A DNA stretch of 64,000 bases from Cellvibrionaceae bacterium (GTDB lineage: Bacteria > Pseudomonadota > Gammaproteobacteria > Pseudomonadales > Cellvibrionaceae), in contig JAGKWQ010000003.1 in the NCBI GenBank assembly GCA_021151825.1, positions 1 to 64,000 on the forward strand, written 5' to 3'. The position numbers were made by a program, and so were the translations under genes. Positions within the stretch are counted from its first letter, which is position 1. The number at the start of each line of letters is the position of its first letter. Positions 60,498-64,000 of the stretch are shown piece after piece. Under the pieces are notes generated by a model. That model worked only from the letters and a program-made list of their open reading frames with translations. It did no database searches and was not told where the DNA came from.

Positions 60498-61364
60498 ATG
60501 AGCGATGTAACAGTAATTGGATTAGGTGCAATGGGAATAACTATTGCGCAACTTTTTATCAACCAGGGTTTGCAAGTTACTTTATGGAACCGTAGTCAAA
60601 ACAAAGCTGAAAATTTAATAACACAAGGTGCAACATTTGCAACAAATATCAACGAGGCACTTAAGGCAAGTCCAATTACAATAATGTGCGTATTTGATTA
60701 TGCTGCTGCAACTGAAATTTTTCAAAATGTTGAAGCATCACCGAACCTTGCACAACGCACCTTGATACAACTCACCACGGGAAACCCGGAGGACGCGCGT
60801 AACGCCCTGCTTTGGGCCAACACACTAGGCATACACTATCTCGATGGCGCAATTCAGGCTGCGCCAAGCCAGATGGGCCAAAGCGATACACCGATTTTGT
60901 TATCGGGCGATGAAAAAGTATTTCGCGAATCCGAAAAATTATTGGAAATTTTGGCAGGAAACATTATTTATCTGGGAGGAAAAATTGATGCAGCAGCAAC
61001 TGTAGATGCCGCAACACTATCCTACGTGTATGGCGCAATGACAGGCTTTACCCATGGTGCGCGCATGGTAGAAGTTGCAGGGCTTGATGTCGCGCAATTT
61101 GGAAAAATTGTAAAAGAAATTTCACCAAGTTTTGGCGAATTTTTCCAGCACGAAGGCAATGTGATTCAATCCGGCGACTTCACTATTAGCGAAAGTCCTA
61201 TGCGCATCTCGGTAGTTGCTACGGAAAGAATTTTGCAATCGTCCATTGATGCAAATATCAATACCGAGATTCCAGCGTTTATTGCTGATTTATTTAAACG
61301 TGCAGACAGCGCCGGGCTGGGCGATAAAGAAGCTGCCGCATTGATTGAAGTGATTCGCGATTAA
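60498..61364 (+). CDS. NAD(P)-dependent imine reductase-like oxidoreductase
   Basis: The 288-residue protein has an N-terminal Rossmann domain (VIGLGAMGITIA, then LWNRSQNKAENL) of the 6-phosphogluconate/3-hydroxyisobutyrate dehydrogenase type and a helical C-terminal domain seen in reductases that act on imines. 'YLDGAIQAAPSQMGQSDTPILLSG' supports this group. The precise substrate is not known. The ribosome site is GGAGA. It is divergent from the HxlR gene and is probably its target. Confidence 0.88.
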   Translation: MSDVTVIGLGAMGITIAQLFINQGLQVTLWNRSQNKAENLITQGATFATNINEALKASPITIMCVFDYAAATEIFQNVEASPNLAQRTLIQLTTGNPEDARNALLWANTLGIHYLDGAIQAAPSQMGQSDTPILLSGDEKVFRESEKLLEILAGNIIYLGGKIDAAATVDAATLSYVYGAMTGFTHGARMVEVAGLDVAQFGKIVKEISPSFGEFFQHEGNVIQSGDFTISESPMRISVVATERILQSSIDANINTEIPAFIADLFKRADSAGLGDKEAAALIEVIRD

Positions 61365-61376
61365 TTAATTTACAAG

Positions 61377-61425
61377 AAAAGCCCCTGAGAGTAGTTATAG
61401 AGGCAACTGTATTTCAGGGGCTTGG
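61377..61425 (-). terminator. Terminator-like hairpin between the reductase and the PAS kinase
   Basis: The 10-bp arms AAGCCCCTGA and TCAGGGGCTT (61379-61388 and 61414-61423) have a 25-nt loop. A T-run follows on the minus strand, so it fits the PAS kinase gene. Confidence 0.6.
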
Positions 61426-61473
61426 CGATGTCCACATGAGCCTGGGGTTTTGCTCAATTACAGAATGACGCTA

Positions 61474-64000
61474 TTATTGCCGACGACTAAAACGCCCTGC
61501 CGCATCAATCATTGCTGTTAATCCATTGAAATCAACAGGCTTCAACAGATGGTCATCAAACCCGCATTCGAATGCCAACTTTTTATCCTTTTCTTGTCCA
61601 TACCCGGATAAAGCAACCATAAATGTTTTATTGAGTGCAGAATCTTCACGCACACCGCGTGCCACCGCATAACCATCGCGCCCACAAGGCAAACCAATAT
61701 CACATAAAACCAGATTCGGTTTTTCGCGCTTAATTAATTGCAATCCGGATTCACCGTCATACGCGCATTTAATTGCATGACCATCCATAGAAAGCAACGC
61801 CGCCAGGGTTTCTACCATATCGCGATTATCATCGATTAAAACTACATTTAACGGTGTTGTTGTGGATGTTACGGGAGCTGGCTGTTGCCCGGCCGCAACA
61901 CCAGCTGATAGCGGTATCTGAAAAATAAACTCGGCTCCGCACCCCGGCCCGGCACTATTGGCCGACACTCTGCCGCCATGAAGATTGGCAAAGCCTTTAA
62001 TTAAGGCGAGCCCCAAACCTAAGCCACCTTTGCTACGAGCCAAATCCTGATTTCCCTGCACAAAAGGTTCAAATAATTCATCTAGTAATTGGGGATCAAT
62101 ACCAATGCCGGTATCTTTAACTTTCACACTACCAAATAATTTTCCGCCCTGAATTTCCTCAATCAATGAAATAGAAACCTCACCCGGTGCTTCAGTAAAT
62201 TTCAACGCGTTATGCAATAAATTACCGATTGCCTGCGCGATACGTGTGCGATCTGCAAACACCCAGACCGGACTCACAGCGTCCATAACACGCAGCGTTA
62301 TTTTTTTATCTTCATAATCGGAGTTAAAGTCACTGGCGGTATGCTGAATTAGCTCGCCCAACTCAAATGTTTCCCTGCGCAATTCTATTTTCCCGCGTGA
62401 AATTCGCGCGACATCCAACAAATCATCAATCAATCGCGTCATATGAGCGACCTGGCGATCAATCACATCAAGGCCACCAATAATTGCACTTTCTGTTTTG
62501 CTAAGACGTCGAAGTAATACAGTGCTATTGCGAATCGGCGCAAGCGGATTACGTAACTCATGGGCAAGCATCGCCAAATATTCATCCTTGCGTCGCGCAG
62601 ATTCATGCAGCGATGTTTCAGCACGCTTTTGCTCATGAATATCCGTTAGCGTCCCCATCCAGCGGGTAATTTTTCCGTGCTCATTTTTTACTGGAAGCGC
62701 ACGCCCCAATGCCCAGCGATAAATCCCTGACATATGGTACAAACGAAATTGTGCTTCAAAATTATTACCACTGGTAAGGCTGTGCTGCCATTCATCGCTG
62801 ACGGAGTTTTTATCATCTGTATGGACGAGATCAAGCCAGCTTTTGTTGGGCTCTGCTGTGTTACGCGAACCGGTAAAATGAAACCATTGCTGGTTAATAT
62901 AATCCTGTTTGCCGTCAGGTAACGCAGACCACACCATTTGCGGCATAGCATCAGTCATAATCCTGAATTTTGCTTCACTGTCTTTTAATGCGCGCTCAGC
63001 GATTTTTCGTTTGGTAATGTCGCGTGTTATTTTTGCAAAGCTCACAATTTCACCCGACTTATCTTCCACAGGCCACACAATAATTTGCGCGTGATAAACC
63101 GAGCCATCCTTCCTTACCCGCAAGCCCTCTTCTTCATGATGTCCCTTGGTGCGGGCCATAGTTAATTCATAAACAGTATGTTCTTCCGATAATTCATTTT
63201 TTGGATAAAGGATAGAAAACGGATGACCGAGCGCTTCGTTCTCAGAATAGCCGGTTAACCGTTCAGCGCCCCTGTTCCAACTGATAATCACACCTTTGGT
63301 ATCCACCATAAACATGGCGTAATCATCAATACTTTCAACCATCAAACGAAAACGGTTTTCGCTTTCAAACAGTAACGCCTCGCGCCGCTGCGCTTCTTTC
63401 AGCGCGCTCACATCACGAGTAATTTTGGCATAACCAACGGTGTTGCCTTCATCATTATCGATTCGCCATACAATAATTTGTGCGTGGTAGTGAGTCCCGT
63501 TTTTACGCACACGAATGCCTTCTTCCTCATATCTTCCTTGCCGCTCTGCCATCAATAATTCATGGGTGGCGTGCGCTCTGTCAAGCGCCTCTTTAGGATA
63601 CAACATGGAAAAATGACGCCCGATGGCTTCAACATCTGCATACCCGGTTAAGCGCTCTGCCCCGCGATTCCAACTGGTAATGAAACCATCGAGGTCAACC
63701 ATAAACATGGCGTAATCCTCAATGCTTTCCACCATCAATCTAAAACGATTTTCACTATCCAGCAGCCAATGATTAAATTGCTGATCTGCTTTCAATACAT
63801 CTACCAATGCAGAAGTAACATCATTCCGTGTTTTGATATCATTTTCTGCCGCTGCTGATTTAATAATTGTCGAGACATATCCAGGTAACTGTGTTGCATG
63901 CCTGACATCATTATCTGTAGCGGGCACTCCAGAATTTATCCGGCCTTCCGCAATTAAAAAAATAACCTTATCCGAATCATCTTTTATTGCAGCAAGACTA
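61474..64000 (-). CDS. PAS-PAS-PAS hybrid histidine kinase with receiver domain (5' end outside window)
   Basis: The frame is open from the stop at 61474 to the right edge: the codons from 63928 to 64000 contain no stop, so the gene probably continues upstream. A GTG at 63927 would be a possible but unsupported start. Two PAS domains are nearly duplicated ('SENRFRLMVESI.DYAMFMVD', 'SWNRGAERLTGY', 'RVRK.G..YHAQIIVW'), and a third follows ('FRIMTDAMPQMVWSALPDG'). HisKA has MLAHELRNPLAPIRN, the ATPase has SKGGLGLGLALI, and the C-terminal receiver has LVLCDIGLP. Signals sensed are unknown. Confidence 0.9.
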   Translation of the reverse strand, partial: SLAAIKDDSDKVIFLIAEGRINSGVPATDNDVRHATQLPGYVSTIIKSAAAENDIKTRNDVTSALVDVLKADQQFNHWLLDSENRFRLMVESIEDYAMFMVDLDGFITSWNRGAERLTGYADVEAIGRHFSMLYPKEALDRAHATHELLMAERQGRYEEEGIRVRKNGTHYHAQIIVWRIDNDEGNTVGYAKITRDVSALKEAQRREALLFESENRFRLMVESIDDYAMFMVDTKGVIISWNRGAERLTGYSENEALGHPFSILYPKNELSEEHTVYELTMARTKGHHEEEGLRVRKDGSVYHAQIIVWPVEDKSGEIVSFAKITRDITKRKIAERALKDSEAKFRIMTDAMPQMVWSALPDGKQDYINQQWFHFTGSRNTAEPNKSWLDLVHTDDKNSVSDEWQHSLTSGNNFEAQFRLYHMSGIYRWALGRALPVKNEHGKITRWMGTLTDIHEQKRAETSLHESARRKDEYLAMLAHELRNPLAPIRNSTVLLRRLSKTESAIIGGLDVIDRQVAHMTRLIDDLLDVARISRGKIELRRETFELGELIQHTASDFNSDYEDKKITLRVMDAVSPVWVFADRTRIAQAIGNLLHNALKFTEAPGEVSISLIEEIQGGKLFGSVKVKDTGIGIDPQLLDELFEPFVQGNQDLARSKGGLGLGLALIKGFANLHGGRVSANSAGPGCGAEFIFQIPLSAGVAAGQQPAPVTSTTTPLNVVLIDDNRDMVETLAALLSMDGHAIKCAYDGESGLQLIKREKPNLVLCDIGLPCGRDGYAVARGVREDSALNKTFMVALSGYGQEKDKKLAFECGFDDHLLKPVDFNGLTAMIDAAGRFSRRQ

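Overview
The window looks like chromosomal DNA of a Cellvibrio-like gammaproteobacterium (Cellvibrionaceae). This is inferred from the gene content: a secreted GH13 amylase with several modules joined by serine-rich linkers, a DUF1289/DUF2789/DUF3313 housekeeping set, and trxB, purL, mltF, rlmA, phoH, dusC and queF of gammaproteobacterial type. Genus and species were not checked by any search. I see no insertion sequence, prophage, integrase or CRISPR array. Both edges cut genes: a giant surface protein on the left and a PAS-type hybrid histidine kinase on the right, both on the minus strand.

Region 1 (1-10022, minus strand) is the most unusual part. Four collinear genes run GAF-HlyD fusion, then a membrane metalloprotease fused to HlyD (with a PqqD-like N-terminus), then a short periplasmic adaptor, then a giant protein that begins with an 'LEPRLLFSA' motif followed by a DUF4347 domain and cadherin-like repeats. 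I read this as a dedicated, poorly described export or maturation system for one giant surface protein. Region 2 (10304-15098) holds a small DUF1289 gene and a sensor kinase / single-domain response regulator / REC-GGDEF-EAL cassette.

Region 3 (15294-27327) is housekeeping: trxB, a DUF3313 lipoprotein, purL, a divergent Crp/Fnr regulator and SDR dehydrogenase, mltF, and the amylase, whose upstream region carries two matching LacI-type palindromes. Region 4 (27597-44411) is a complete Lap-type biofilm adhesin system: LapG protease, LapD c-di-GMP receptor, a 2418-residue LapA-like adhesin with a TAAG cleavage site at residues 109-112, a LuxR-type regulator, LapC and LapB, and a TolC-OmpA fusion (LapE). 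A perfect CRP-type site lies upstream of lapE.

Region 5 (44765-64000) is mostly core genes: rlmA, phoH, a DEAD-box helicase, dusC, an HDOD protein, four tRNAs (Arg-ACG, Ser-GGA, Gly-GCC, Glu-TTC) with readable promoters, a nitroreductase, a coiled-coil membrane protein, a class III adenylate cyclase, queF, an ABC-2 exporter, an EamA transporter, a divergent HxlR regulator / reductase pair, and the PAS kinase. Taken together, the window pairs two giant surface proteins, each with its own export genes, with several c-di-GMP and cAMP signalling proteins.
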